This document shows positions 1-11,545 of a DNA stretch of 64,000 bases, piece after piece (positions within the stretch are counted from its first letter, which is position 1; each line of letters begins with the position of its first letter). Origin of the DNA: Alviniconcha marisindica (lineage: Eukaryota; Mollusca; Gastropoda; Provannidae); contig JABMCL010003441.1 of the NCBI GenBank assembly GCA_018857735.1, positions 103,501 through 167,500 on the forward strand. Direction: 5' to 3'. Below the pieces are notes generated by a model. That model was not told the origin of the DNA. It searched no databases and saw only the letters and a list, made by a program, of their open reading frames with translations. The translations under genes and the position numbers were made by a program.

Positions 1-276
1 GATCTTATTACTAGACTAGTTTGGTACTGGTTTTAGTGGCCATGGCCTTAAATCTACTTTGAGTGTAATGGGAGAGAAGTTCAACCAAGACATAATTTTG
101 TTTTGTTTTTAATATAAACTATTCTATTATTTTTAATGTAGCTTTTTAAAAATGTTACGGAAGTCAGGCTGACTGAACATTTGCTCTTTTTGTGAAGAAT
201 TATTGTTATCAACTGTCATTCATATTCCAGGCTGTTTCCTGTTTTATATCGTTGACACTTGAGAATATGATTACAG

Positions 277-3200
277 GTCTGGATTCTGACTTTGACATGG
301 TGTTGCAACGAATTGATCTAGAATACCTTGAGGTGAGCATTTGATGTTGCACCTGTGAGTGTAGGTAATTTGTAGCATGTATACATGTGTTCACTGTAAG
401 AACATGTTTATCTTGTTCACTTGCATTATTAAAATATTAGTATTTAAAAAGAATCTGTAGCTATTCTGTATTGCCGCTGCTGGTTTTGCTTTATTCCAGA
501 ATAATACTTGCATCAGTGTTGCATAAATTTGGCATGAAATTTGAATGGTATCAATAGGGCTTTGCCGAGTTCCAAGTATGCAAAGGTATAATTGTTCTTT
601 GTTTGTTTTTGCACTCTTTAAAATGATAACATGCTGTAAAGTTTAAATTGTTATTGTAGCACTTGGCAGCATTCGATTTTATGATTTATCTCACCATAAG
701 TTGATAATGTTAAGTTACTATTATAACCATGACTGGGTATAATTTAGATTTTCAGCCTAGTTTGTAAGCTATTGTCTCATGTCATTGTCAGCAGAGAAAT
801 AGTCGTAATAAGTAGATTTATAATTAAGTTTGATCTTGGTGCAAACTCCAAAGAACTGTAAAGCTGTTCAAGGGAAGCATTTTGCCATTTACATTACCAG
901 TTGATTTGTTTCATCTGTGCAGAAATCACTGTTGTTGGTTTGACAGTTTGTCAGTTGATGTGTTTTGTCTGTGCAGAAATCACTGTTGTTAGTTTGACAT
1001 TTGTCAGTTGATGTGTTTTGTTTGTGCAGAAATCACTGTTGTTGGTTTGACATTATCATGATTATGTCAGGTGATTTTGTTTGTCTGTGCAGAATTCACT
1101 GTCGCTGGTTTGATGTGTCAGTTGATTTGTCTTGTCTGTGCAGAATCCAGAAATCACTGTTGTTGGTTTGAGTTTGACATGTCAGTAGATTTGTTTTGTC
1201 TGTGCAGAAATCACTTGTTGGTTTGATGTGTCAGTTGATGTGTTTTGTCTGTGCAGAAATTGCTGTTGCCAGCTGTCACTCCTATGGAGCTGAATGATGG
1301 TAAGCATTTGTTGAGAATTTGATATTAAAAAAGAAAGAAAAAATGAAGTAAAAACACATTTCAAATGGCTGAAAATGGTATGGTAATATTCTGTTGTGGG
1401 AGTTTGGATCACCATGTCTTGGTAACACTACATAGTAATTAGTACATGTATGCAGTGAATGCAAGAGCAGTGAGTACTACCCAGACCTTAATTATAATTT
1501 CTAAAGATTGGGTGTATATATTATACTTTATAGATATACTTTATAGTTACTAAGTTAGTATGCAGTGTGTTGTGTTTACCTGGCACATGGTTGTAAGCTA
1601 TATAGTTAGTATACAGTGCGTTGTGTTTACCTGGCATATGGGTATAGTCTGTATACAGTGTTTTGTGTTTACCTGGAGTATGATTGTATACAATATATAT
1701 AATTAGTATACAGTGTTTTGTGTTTACCTGGTATATGGTTATAGTCTGTATACAGTGTTTTGTGTTTACCTGGAGTATGGTTGTAATATATATTGAAGTT
1801 GTATACTATATAGTTAGTGTACAGTATGTTTTGTTTACCTGGTGTATGGTTGTATACTTAGTTACTTAGTATACACTGTGTTGTGTTTACCTGCAATATG
1901 GTTGTATACTATAGAGGTTTTTTGTTTGTTTGTTTTGTTTTGCCAAGCACATCATTGTGGGGCTTTAAGTCAGAGCAGCATGCATCCATTACAGTGCTTT
2001 TCATCCACTCTTATATAATATAGAGTTAGTACATATTGTGTTGTGTTTACCTGGCACAGGGGTCACAAACACTTTGTGAACCACTTTTGCCACCTCACAC
2101 ACACATGTCTGTCGCACAGGTTTCAGATGAAAAAGGTCCAGTGCAATCACTGTGGCTTGCTGTGTGTGTGTGTGTGTGCAGAGGAGCTACGCCAGGCGGT
2201 GGTGGACGGGAACTGCTACCTGGTGGAGAGGGCGCTGGCCTGCACTAAGCCTTACAACCTGGACCTCCCAGACAACAAGGGTTACACCCTCCTCATGAAC
2301 GCAGTGCTTGGAGGTCAGTGCTCCCAGCACAACTCCACTGCTTGAAATTAAAGGGGAAACAGAAATGAAGACTTGCTGGCCTGAAAACGGAGACAAATAC
2401 ATTGTGCATATCATATTTTCAGGGTTCATGTTAACCACTGTAACCAGTGATTTCTGGTATTTTACTGGTTAAAATCAGCATCTGCTGCCAGCACTCCACA
2501 GCTTGAATTTAAAGGGGAAACAGAAGTGAAGACTTTTTGTTGGCTCGAAAACATAGGGAATATGCATATATTTCAGGGTTCACATTAACCAGTAATTTCC
2601 GGTATTTTACCAGTTAAGATCAGCAAGTACTGGAACAGTCCTCTTTATCAAGCTACAAAAGGACACTAAGCAACAGTTAAATGGTGAAGAATGAGATGTA
2701 GAACTAGGACACTTATCTGGTTTGGGTTGAGCTATGTTGTTTCCCTGTCCAGTGAGCATTTGACTGTTAAGTGTTGTTTTGTGGCATGATAAAGGGGATT
2801 ACTCTGAAAATGTGCATGTTGTGTTTTGTCCTAATAAACGGCGTTCTTCTGACTCTTTTATGTGTTTGGATCTTGTTTAGAACACTAGCAGTCATTCTTG
2901 TTTCAGATTTTTGTTGTTGTTTTGGTTAAAATCCAAGAACTGAATAAACTAACTGGCAGATGTTTCTGGCTCTGTGGACAGCATTGCAGTTTGTACTCAC
3001 TGACACTCTGTGGTGCTGACAGTGCTCTGCTTGTGTGGTGCTAACAGTGCTGTGGTTGGTGATGTTTCAGGCTCAGATGACATCATCGTCCACTTGCTGT
3101 CCCGAGGGGCTGACGCTCAGGTGCAGGTGAACGGCAACACTGCCCTCATGCTGGCGGTGGACCATGTGAGTTGTGGGTACTGCCCTTATGCTGGTGGTGG

Positions 3201-4684
3201 AACATGTGAGTTGTGGGTACTGCCCTCATGCTGGCGGTGGAACATGTGAGTTGTGGGTACTGCCCACATGCTGGTGGTGGAACATGTGAGTTGTGGGTAC
3301 TGCCCTCATGCTGATGGTGAAACATGCGAGATGTGGGTGACTGGTGAATGGCAACGCTGTACTCTTATAATTCTGGAAGCTGTGTTGAAATTATTTTCAG
3401 ATTATTTTCACTGAGAGCAGAATGAAATGGAAAAGATGAAAATACTCTGAACTTTTCTATAGCAGAATACTACAGTTTTTTTGAAAGCTCCCTCTTACCT
3501 GTATTTGAGTGTAAACAGGTCTGATAAAGAAATAACTTGTCCATCTTCCTCGGCTTGCTGACAGTGTGTTTGTTTGTTCCTTCAGGCGGAGAGTTCCACA
3601 GTGTTCATGCTCCTGGAGATGGGGGCCCACGTCAACACTGCTGACCACAGCGGGGAGACGGCACTGTTCAAGGTCAGCATCCTTTTTGGGAGCAGGGAAT
3701 TGACTTGACTGCAGTGTAAAGGCTATGAAAGAAATGAGCTGCAAAAAGGTGCACCCAAAATGAAGTGAAAATAGGACTGGTTTTACCAAGGGTCAGCGTG
3801 TCAGTGATAATGGTGTCTGTACCTTATGCACAGGTCTGCAGCACCATAATGCTGCTGAATGGTGTAACTAGGTGACTGGCTGCATATGCAGCAACTTAGG
3901 ATGAATTTACTGAGAACAAAAGTGAAGACAGCTAGACATTTTGGGGGCTTTGGTATCCTGACTGCATCCAGTGAAACATCTGATGAGAGGGTGGCTTTAC
4001 TGTACAAAAGCGGAGAAAGCTGGATGGTTTTGGGCTTTGATGTCATGCCTGCATTACAGAGAAACATCTGATGAGAGACCACTGTGATGAAGACCACCCA
4101 TCTTTAAAACCAGTTTTGTGAACACGTTCCCTCCAGAAATTCATGCAAGTGAACCCGAGACCACCTGTCTTTTAAGAGCGCCATTTCTGTATCACTAAAC
4201 CAAGGACCACCACTCCCTTTGAAGAGGGGTCCAAGAGTATGACCAAGATAATCAGCTTTGTGTTTGCCAGAGCTCAGGATCTGTGTGAAAGTCGAGGTGG
4301 CCATCCTGGGCTCCCCGTCCCTAATGGTCCTTATGGTCTCTGGACCTAAAGCAACATTCAACTTAAAACCACAGAGCTCGGGAGCTGTGTGAAAGTAAGG
4401 TGGCCATCCTGGGCTCCCTGTCCCTAACCGTCCTTACGGTCTCTGTGGACGTAAGGCAACATCAAACTGAACAGCCGGGTATCAGTGAACAAAGGCCAAG
4501 TCCCGCATTAGTCCTGGGCAATAACTGAGGCACACAAACTATAAGCCTGACGCAGGATGCACCTGAGCACCAGTTACGTCAGTCACAGTCCTACAAGTAT
4601 AGACCCCAGTGCTCTAGACAACTAGAGATGTGTTCTCCCCCCTACTGTGTTGTGACCCAGAGCATGTTGTAACAGTGGTTCTCC

Positions 4685-4715
<31 letters not shown>

Positions 4716-7700
4716 ACACATACACTGTGTTGTGACCCAGAGCATGTTGGGTTCCCCCCCCCCCCCAAACACACACACACACTGTGTTGTGACCCAGAGC
4801 ATGTTATAACAGTGCTCCCCGCCCCCCACAAACACACACTGTGTTGTGACCCAGAGCATGCTGTAACAGTGGTCCTCCCTCCTCCCTCCACTGTGTTGTG
4901 ACCCAGAGCATGTTGTAACAGTGGTTCCCCCCCCCCCCCCCCCCCAAAGACACACACACACAGAGTGTTGTGACCCAGAGCATGTTGTAACATTGGTCCG
5001 CGTCATTACAGAGGAGAACGTTTTCTGCAGGCGGTGCAGCTTCTGCCCCCAAACCCCCTCCCTCCACTGTGTTGCGACCATTACGGAGGAGCACTTTTTT
5101 CTGCAGGCGGTGCGGCGTGGGGACAAGCAGATCCTCAAGCTGATCCTGGACCACGGGGCCAACTTCACCCTTGTGTCGCGTGCGGGGCTCAGCCCCCTGC
5201 AGATGGCCAAGCAGTATCGCCTGGCCGATGTGGAGACCACGCTCATTGACCACATTCAGCGGTATGCGTCTGCTGTGTGTTGTGAGGATGATAGAGAATG
5301 TCGTCTCCTGTTTAAATGAGCGGAGAACTTTGAAAGAAAAAAATGTGTCTAGTCTGTGGCTATGTGTTGGTATTGGTTCTTATCATCTTGCACTCATTTT
5401 GTGAATAAACGTGTTAGAGTTGAGTCATGGGAGTTGTCAGTTTCCACCATTTTTAGTGGTTTGTGGATCTTTTACATACTGCTGTGGTAACGTTGGGGTG
5501 AAACAGATACTGAACTGTGAGTCAGCACAAAAAGTTGACCCTAGGCAAATAAATTCTCCCAGTGCTCTCTTAGCTCTCCCTGTTCTTCATGAGACATGAT
5601 ACGATTTTTCTGACAAGTGCGTGTTGGCATGGTGCAATGTGGCCTGTATGAATGTATGTGTCACATGGTTTGGCATGGTGCAATGTAGCCTGTATGTATG
5701 TATGTGTCACAAGGTTTGGCATGGTGCAATATAGCCTGTGTGTGTGTTGCTAGGGTGGTACGAGCGTTTGAGGAGCAGGTGCATCTGACAGTGCGGGGGA
5801 CGGCCAAGCTGGTGTCGTGCTTGTTCCCCCATCACTGTGTGCCGCTGTATGAGAGTGACACCATTGCCATCCCCTTCAAGTACCAGCCCACGCTGCCCAC
5901 TGGACCAGGTCTGTGAGACTGCCACTGTGCCACACTGCACCACAGTACATGGCACTGCACCACACAGCACCACACTGTGCCACAGCACATGGTGCCCCCA
6001 CTGCACCACATGACACTGTACCACATGACACTGTACCACATGACACTGTACCACAGCACCACAGCACATGGCACTGCATTGCAAAGTACCACACTGTGCC
6101 ACATCACATGGCATACCCGCTGCACCACATCACATTGCATCGCACAGCACCACACTGCCACAACACATGGCACACCCACTGTGCCACATCACACTGCACC
6201 ACATCACATGGCTGCACCACAGCACCACACAGTACTGCACCACACCACACTGCCATGGCACAGGGCACACCCACTACACTAACCCACACCACGCTGGACC
6301 ACACCACATTAATAAGATGTGTATATTGCTCTCTGATGTCACTTAACCAGATGATATCACTGCACATGGCACACCCACTACACTAATCCACGCCACACTG
6401 TACCACACCACATTAACAAGATGTGTACATTAACCAGATGGCATCACTGAAAGTACAGCCAAGAGAAGTGATGAAAAATAGTTCTTACACATTCAAGCTG
6501 CGTGTCCAGCTTGCACCTTGAACGCACATGTCCAGGACCACATCCTGACATTTGTCCTTGTCCTCCCAGCTCAGGTGTGCCGTACACTGACCTGCAGGTG
6601 CTGTGTGTTTCAGGTATGGGCTGCTTGTTGTTCATCGCTCACGCTCGCTTCAACCAGCAGGAGGTGAAGTGTCGGTTGTACGGTCAGTGCGCTGTGGAGA
6701 AGGTCACGCTGAATGGCGTCCTGCAGCCCTGTCTCACTGAGGTAGGTGTTCTACAGTGTAGGTTGTACGGTCAGTGTGCTGTGGAGAAGGTCATGCTGCA
6801 TGTGCGTGTGCATGTGCATGCAGGTGTGTGTGTGTTGCAAGTGTGTACATGTGTGTGTGCGCGTGCTTAGAATAGGCTCTAGGACAAGATTTTGCACTTT
6901 ACAAATACTTCAATTTTTATCATTATGACATGACGTCTGGATGTTTTACGTTCTACATGCATCATTCGATTGCCTCTATCAGAATCATGCATTTATTTTG
7001 CCCTACCCCCCTCCAAACCCCGAGTGACCTGTCTACTCATGTGACCCAAAAAGGGGACCCCTGGAAGTTTTGTCTTTAAGTGAAATGCGTGTTTTTTTTC
7101 TTCAGGAGTCGAACTTCGTGCTGATGTGTCATCCGCTGATTGCGGGCTGGAATGAACTGGTGATACACACGAGGAAGGATGCCACATCCAAGGTGACACC
7201 TTGCATAACACTGCAGCCAAATGTTATGTGTGTGTGTTGTGTGTGCGTGCGTGCATGTGTGAGCATGACTTTTTCTTTCATTTACTAGAATGAGTATAAC
7301 ACAATTATAGAACATGTCGGTACACCTGTTCCAACAATGGTTTACAGACAGGTACAAATATACATGTCCAGTTTATGCATACATAAATGAAAAAGGTACA
7401 GACGTATAGACAGCCATACATACAGAGAGGTGGACAAAGTGCTTCATCGCCTTGCACATTGAGTGATTGACTGCATGTCATGTGTATTCATTCTAAATCT
7501 AGAATAACTGCATATACACTGAGGTTATCAGTTTTCTATCATCAGAATGGGCTTATAGCAGAGCCAGTTCAGGTTAAAGGAGGACAATTTGCCACTGATC
7601 TTTGAATTGTATTCATCTATTTTGTACTTCAAATGTTACTTTGCTTTGTCAGTTTCTCCCCTATAACCCATTCACTGTCATAGAAATGGGATGTTTCATC

Positions 7701-8581
7701 CCTCATAGCTGTGGACCCTGTAAAGCATGAGTGGGTCTGTTTCTTGTCTTGTGTGGAGTTCTCCTTTGTAATTTGTATGAATGTGTATTTTTTCCCCCTC
7801 CTTATATGCCTCATTGCCTGTGTCTCCATCTTGAATTTTCTTGGAGAGTTTTAGTACTGGTGTATTTTTAGCTTGCAAGTTTGTCAAGACTTAGTGGAAT
7901 TGACGCTGGATCTCTGTTGGTCATGTCAGTCTTTGTACACTTGACACCTGGATCTGTGTTGTGTATGTGGACACTTTGTACACTTGACACTTGGATCTCT
8001 CATTTAGGTTTAAAACCTTGCACACTTGACATCTGGATCTCACTTGGATCTCTCATTTAGGTTTAAAACCTTGCACACTTGACATCTGGATCTCTGTCAT
8101 GCATGTCAAGACTTTGTACACTTGACACTTGGATTACTGTTGCCTAGTTTGAGACTTTGCACACTTGACATCTGGATCTCTGTTGTGCATGTCAAGACTT
8201 TGTGCAGGTGACACTTGAATCTGTTGTGCAGGTTGAGACTTTGCGCAGTTGACATTTGGAAGTTGGATCTCTGTCGTGCATACTGAAACTTTATGCAATT
8301 GACATTTGGATGTTGGATCTCTGTCATGCATGTTGAGACTTTACACAATTGACATTTGGAAGTTGGATCTCTGCCGTGCATGTTGATACTTTACACAATT
8401 GACATTTGGAAGTTGGATCTCTGCCGTGCATGTTTAGACTTTACACAGTGGCGTTTTGGAAGGTGGATCTCTTGACATGAATGCTTGTTGAGACTTGACG
8501 CAATTTGACACTTGCATCTTCTCTGTTGTGCAGGCCAAGCTGATTGTGTGCGCCTACAAAGCACAGCTCATCTGCACATGA
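277..8581 (+). CDS. MPHOSPH8: M-phase phosphoprotein 8 (MPP8), 3' part: ankyrin repeats and C-terminal domain
   Basis: Ten exons join in frame: 277-332, 1257-1299, 2182-2313, 3071-3165, 3586-3672, 5107-5261, 5754-5908, 6614-6741, 7106-7192 and 8534-8581 (TGA). They give about 327 residues and the 5' end is outside the window. All introns are GT-AG and every phase matches. Residues about 33-170 form ankyrin repeats (KGYTLLMNAVLGG, NGNTALMLAVDH, SGETALFKAVRRG, LILDHGANFTLVSRAGLSPL). The C-terminal ~90 residues (GCLLFIAHARF, RLYGQCAVEKVTLNG, GWNELVIHTRKD, KLIVCAYKAQL) match, as I remember it, the conserved end of vertebrate MPP8 after its ankyrin block. MPP8 belongs to the HUSH complex (with TASOR and periphilin), which recruits H3K9 methylation to silence transposons; the ankyrin/C-terminal part is the protein-binding half. 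The chromodomain is not visible here. Several splice junctions are embedded in tandem repeats. Family assignment is from memory but the match is specific. Confidence 0.85.
898..1256 (+). repeat. Minisatellite made of copies of the exon-1257 splice acceptor
   Basis: About six units of roughly 50-65 bp precede the real MPHOSPH8 exon at 1257. Each has the form cagttgatgtgttttgtctg, then tgcag, then aaatcactgttgttgg. This mirrors the real acceptor (tgtgcag before AAATTGCTGTTGCCAGC). Nearly every copy keeps the pyrimidine-rich tract and an AG, so each is a decoy 3' splice site. Confidence 0.85.
1556..1915 (+). repeat. Minisatellite in an MPHOSPH8 intron, ~40-60 bp unit
   Basis: About seven copies of a unit centred on gtatacagtgttttgtgttt followed by acctgg and a variable ata-rich spacer. 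A further isolated copy lies at about 2029-2054, before the next exon. No coding role is seen. Confidence 0.8.
2319..2630 (+). repeat. Two-copy direct duplication, ~160 bp
   Basis: Starting just after the donor of the exon ending at 2313, a block (about 2319-2475) is repeated at about 2482-2630. Both copies share 'ttaaaggggaaacagaa.tga' and 'ttcagggttcay.ttaacca'. The block is intronic. Confidence 0.7.
2735..2910 (+). repeat. Dispersed repeat copy (related to 40790-40945 and, inverted, 10988-11042)
   Basis: The stretch containing 'ttaagtgttgttttgt', 'tctgaaaatgtgcatg' and 'gtgtttggatcttgttt...agcagtcattcttgtttcag' recurs at about 40790-40945 on the same strand. Part of it recurs inverted at about 10988-11042. 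It is an unclassified interspersed repeat. Confidence 0.7.
3141..3340 (+). repeat. 40-bp x 5 minisatellite containing the exon-3165 splice donor
   Basis: Five head-to-tail units of exactly 40 bp start at 3141, 3181, 3221, 3261 and 3301. Unit 1 holds the last 25 exon bases (encoding ALMLAVDH) plus the real gtgagt donor at 3166. Units 2-4 keep atgctgg.ggtggaacat and gtgagt intact; unit 5 is degraded (gcgaga). The period is not a multiple of three, so using a downstream donor would shift the frame. Confidence 0.9.
4263..4480 (+). mobile_element. Two tandem SINE-like copies
   Basis: Both contain the family signature 'gagctgtgtgaaagt..aggtggccatcctgggctc', 'gtccctaa..gtcctta' and 'gtctctg.gac.taa.gcaacat'. 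Related copies occur at 16388-16555, 30611-30706, 35824-35971, 36532-36703, 36716-36885 and 36903-37043. This interspersed family is repeated through the window. I cannot assign it to a named SINE. Confidence 0.6.
4628..4995 (+). repeat. ~60-bp minisatellite with poly-C and CA tracts before exon 5107
   Basis: Six copies of tgtgttgtgacccagagcat followed by gtt.taacagtgg, separated by poly-C and (CA)n. A degenerate half-unit (gtgttgcgacc) continues to the acceptor of the exon at 5107. Confidence 0.8.
5004..5124 (+). repeat. Duplicated splice acceptor of exon 5107
   Basis: Positions 5004-5037 (cattacagaggag, ttttctgcag, gcggtgc) are repeated at 5079-5113 with the real acceptor at 5105-5106. Using the upstream AG (5029-5030) would add 76 nt and shift the frame. 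Confidence 0.8.
5626..5753 (+). repeat. Three ~46-bp repeats running into the exon-5754 acceptor
   Basis: Units share 'ttggcatggtgcaat.t.gcc' and tgtatg runs. The third unit ends in gtgtgtgttgctag, which is the acceptor itself. Only the last copy has an AG at that place. Confidence 0.7.
5915..6440 (+). repeat. CAC/CATGG-rich minisatellite after the exon-5908 donor
   Basis: Degenerate units of caccacatcacatggcac / actgcaccacagcac fill the intron from just after the donor. They create long open frames on both strands, which are repeat artefacts. Confidence 0.8.
6668..6801 (+). repeat. Partial duplication of MPHOSPH8 exon 6614-6741 into the next intron
   Basis: Exon bases 6668-6713 (encoding CRLYGQCAVEKVTLN) recur almost unchanged at 6755-6800 just after the donor, at a spacing of 87 bp (29 codons). 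The copy still reads CRLYGQCAVEKVMLH in frame with a run-through from the exon. Confidence 0.85.
7905..8533 (+). repeat. ~50-bp minisatellite carrying degraded copies of the last-exon acceptor
   Basis: About ten units follow the pattern ttgacatttgga..ttggatctctgtygtgcat and then gt.agacttt. The final unit becomes the true acceptor, tctctgttgtgcag, before GCCAAGCTG at 8534. In most decoys the AG is replaced (gcatg); the one at about 8220 keeps gcagg. Confidence 0.8.
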
Positions 8582-11275
8582 ATGTTGGCAGGCAGTCGGG
8601 GGACGTGCGCACCAACCACCATTCACCTTGGCCCCCTCGGCATCTCTTCCCTTCTGTTGCTACAGACACTTGCAGGAGACAGCTAACACTGAGTGTCTGC
8701 CACTGTCAGTGCCATCATGTGACCTACATGACACCAGCCACCAGCAGCTTCACTTCCTGGTGGATGGGGGGTGGGGGTGGGGAGGGGTTGTGGGGGGGGG
8801 GGGGGGGGGGGGAACAGCAGCAGCAGCAACAACAGCAAAAATGTTAAACAACTGAAAATATGACTAGGGATGCGGAAGGGAGACCTTCAGTTAAAGTACT
8901 GTTGTGATGACTGCATACACAGCAGCAACAAACACAACAGCAATGTTAAACAATTGAAAATGTGACTAGGGATGTGGCACGGAGGCCTTCGGTTAAAGTA
9001 CTGTTGTGATGACTGCATACACAGCAACAGCAATGTAAACAACTGAAAATGTGACTAGGGATGTGGAAGGGAGACCTTCATTTAAGCACTGTTGTGATGA
9101 CTGCAGAAACAGCAGCAGCAAACACAGCAGCAATGTTAACTGAAAATATGACTAGGGATGTGGAACAGAGGCCTTCGGTTAAAGTACTGTTGTGATGACT
9201 GCATAAACAGCAGCAGCAATGTAAACAACTGAAAATATGACTAGGGATGTGGAAGGGAGACAATAGTTGAAGTTCTGTTGTGACGACTGCATAAGCTTGA
9301 CCTGCTGATGGCGGTGCAGCGTTTCCAAAGTAATGATGTACACAATACTTCTGACTTCTGTACCCCGAGTGTGGAGTAAAACTACAGCTACTTGCGGCTA
9401 CTAATGATCATTATGGATCTCACAGATTACACGGAAGTTTTTGCAACACCCTGCTAAGTGGTTGCATGTTATTTGGACACTGTCTTGGTTTCTGGCTGAA
9501 CATTCCTGCACAGGTTTCGTGGGGATGTGTTGAATGACTACAGCCATACAGATGTTGAGCCTGTTTGGGAAGGTGATGGATGCCCAGACAACTTTCTGTT
9601 TTTAAAGCACTAATTAGATGCAGTTTTTGTTTTTTTGTTTTTTTGCACAGTGGTGAAAAAAGTTTTTTTGTGTGCATGTTCATGCATGTAGGGGGAGGTG
9701 GTGGGGTGGGAGGAGGAGGGGGTGAGGGTGGGGGGTGCATATGTGTGAGAATGATACACTGTCAAGAAGTTTTATGTGACTGTAGATTTTTATATTTTGG
9801 ATACAAGCTGATTGCTCCTCAATATTGTGGCATATTGCTTTTCTATTCTGACAAGTCCAGTTTCATATGGTGCTTCAAGCGTATGCCTGTGTGTGCGTGG
9901 ACGTGGAATGGAGTGGCGTTGGTGTGGATTGTAAAACCATATCCTTGCACAGACTGGGAAGTGTGGTAGTCCCGTTTGCATCGTCTCTGTGCGGAACTTT
10001 CGTCCAGTGAACTGTTGTTACGATGTACGCTGCTTAGACCTTTTGCAGACCAGTGTTGCTGTGTGAGATCGTGGTGCATGTTACTGTGTTCATGATACCC
10101 GGTACATCATCTGGGGTGGGTAAACACTCCTTCATCTGCTTTTTTTGTGGTGGACAGCGAGCGTAAAGTGGTGTCACCAGAAAGACCTTGGAATGAAGAA
10201 GAAGAAAAAAATTGTTTGCTGAAGCCAAAGTTGAGATTTGAATTGGGGAGTTTTTTTGCCTGATGATGATGATGATCACAACTGTGCCATGGGACATGTG
10301 ATGAAATGAGAAGTTGGGCTCCTTACAACGTGCCTCACTGTACAAGTTACACCCCTTTTAAGTGCATGCAGCTCAGCTGCAACAGGTGCGAATGCGATAC
10401 TTGTGAATGGTTCGACTCATTGCAAGCAGTTTTTGTTGTTTCTCACCTGCAAGAGTTGATTGACATAATATATTAACATGCCCCTCCCTCCCCTCTCACC
10501 CACCTGGTATTGTCATGGAACAGATTGTGCTCAGTCTGTTCAGGTGCCAAAACTGCATTCACGGTGTCAGTTTGTTACCAAATGCTTCAACCTGAAGGGT
10601 TTTCTGCACTGCTGGTTGTTCACGTCTACCTGCCTAGTGTTTTGTCAGGGCCCGTCCATCCACTTTCGGACCTGCTGACCAACGCATGTGTGTCGTCTCT
10701 TTTGCTGTGACATGTTTAACACTCCTAAACAACAGGATTGTTCGTCATGCATAACCGTAGTACATAATGTGGCCAGTTCAGATAGGCGTTTTTGTTGTTG
10801 TTTGTGTTTAAAACACTGTGTTTTGGGTCAAGCACATAATTCACATTTTCCTTCAGGCACCCAGTGCAGGAGTGTATGACAGTGGAGGGCAGCAGGTGTA
10901 GTCCCACTTTGCAGCACAAAATGTTGGGACATTGCAACAGAATTGTGGACAACAAAATCAAGCACACAACAGAAAAGCTACAACACAAAAAAACTAAACA
11001 AGAATGACTGCTAGTGTTTTAAAACAAGATCCAAACATGTAAAAGGTTAAAAAAGAAAGAAAAGAAAGCATTTTTTTGTGATAAAGTACAACATGCAAAT
11101 GTTTAAGGTAAGCCCCTTTTTCAAGCTACAAAACAACACAAACTACAACATAAAACTGATGGACAGCACAGCATGGACAGCAGGATATATTGGTGGCCAA
11201 CACAAAATGGATTACAATGTATTGGTGGATAGCAAAATGGGCAACAGTATATAGGTGGATGGATAATGCATTTAG
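8582..11275 (+). other. MPHOSPH8 3' UTR and following non-coding DNA
   Basis: After the TGA at 8579-8581 there is no further coding exon. The stretch holds a poly-G run near 8795-8812, a ~100-bp minisatellite at 8848-9290 and a G-rich tract at 9689-9737. I see no gene. The 3' end of the transcript cannot be fixed from sequence alone. Confidence 0.5.
8848..9290 (+). repeat. ~95-100 bp x 4.5 minisatellite in the MPHOSPH8 3' region
   Basis: Units share tgaaaatatgactagggatg, ggaagggagaccttc, taaagtactgttgtgatgac, then tgcatacacagcagcaa. The CAGCAG part varies in copy number. Confidence 0.85.
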
Positions 11276-11545
11276 CCTTTGCTTAAACACTACACAAAAT
11301 GTTGATAACATATTTCACCTTTTTTCCCTTAATACACCAAATGTTGACAAAACATTGGACCTTTCTTTTCTTGCTTAAATGCTACACAGAATGTTGACGG
11401 CATATTTCATCTTTTTTTCCTTAATACACAAAATAATGATGACATATTTCACCTTTTTTTCCTTGAACAATACACAGAATGTTGCAAAACATTGGACCTT
11501 TCTTTCCTTGCTTAAATGCTACACAAACTGTTGGCAAGATGGAAT
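11276..11545 (+). repeat. Minisatellite, ~75-85 bp compound unit
   Basis: Alternating segments: 'cttgcttaaatgctacacaaaatgttga' type and 'catatttcacctttttttcct' type, about three compound copies. Non-coding. Confidence 0.7.

Noticed and set aside
4614..5255. 213-codon minus-strand frame
   Set aside because: Antisense of the acceptor-side minisatellite and MPHOSPH8 exon 5107-5261.
5707..6386. Open frames on both strands rich in His/Thr/Cys (up to 157 codons)
   Set aside because: Produced by the CAC/CATGG minisatellite after MPHOSPH8 exon 5754-5908. No domain, no codon bias.
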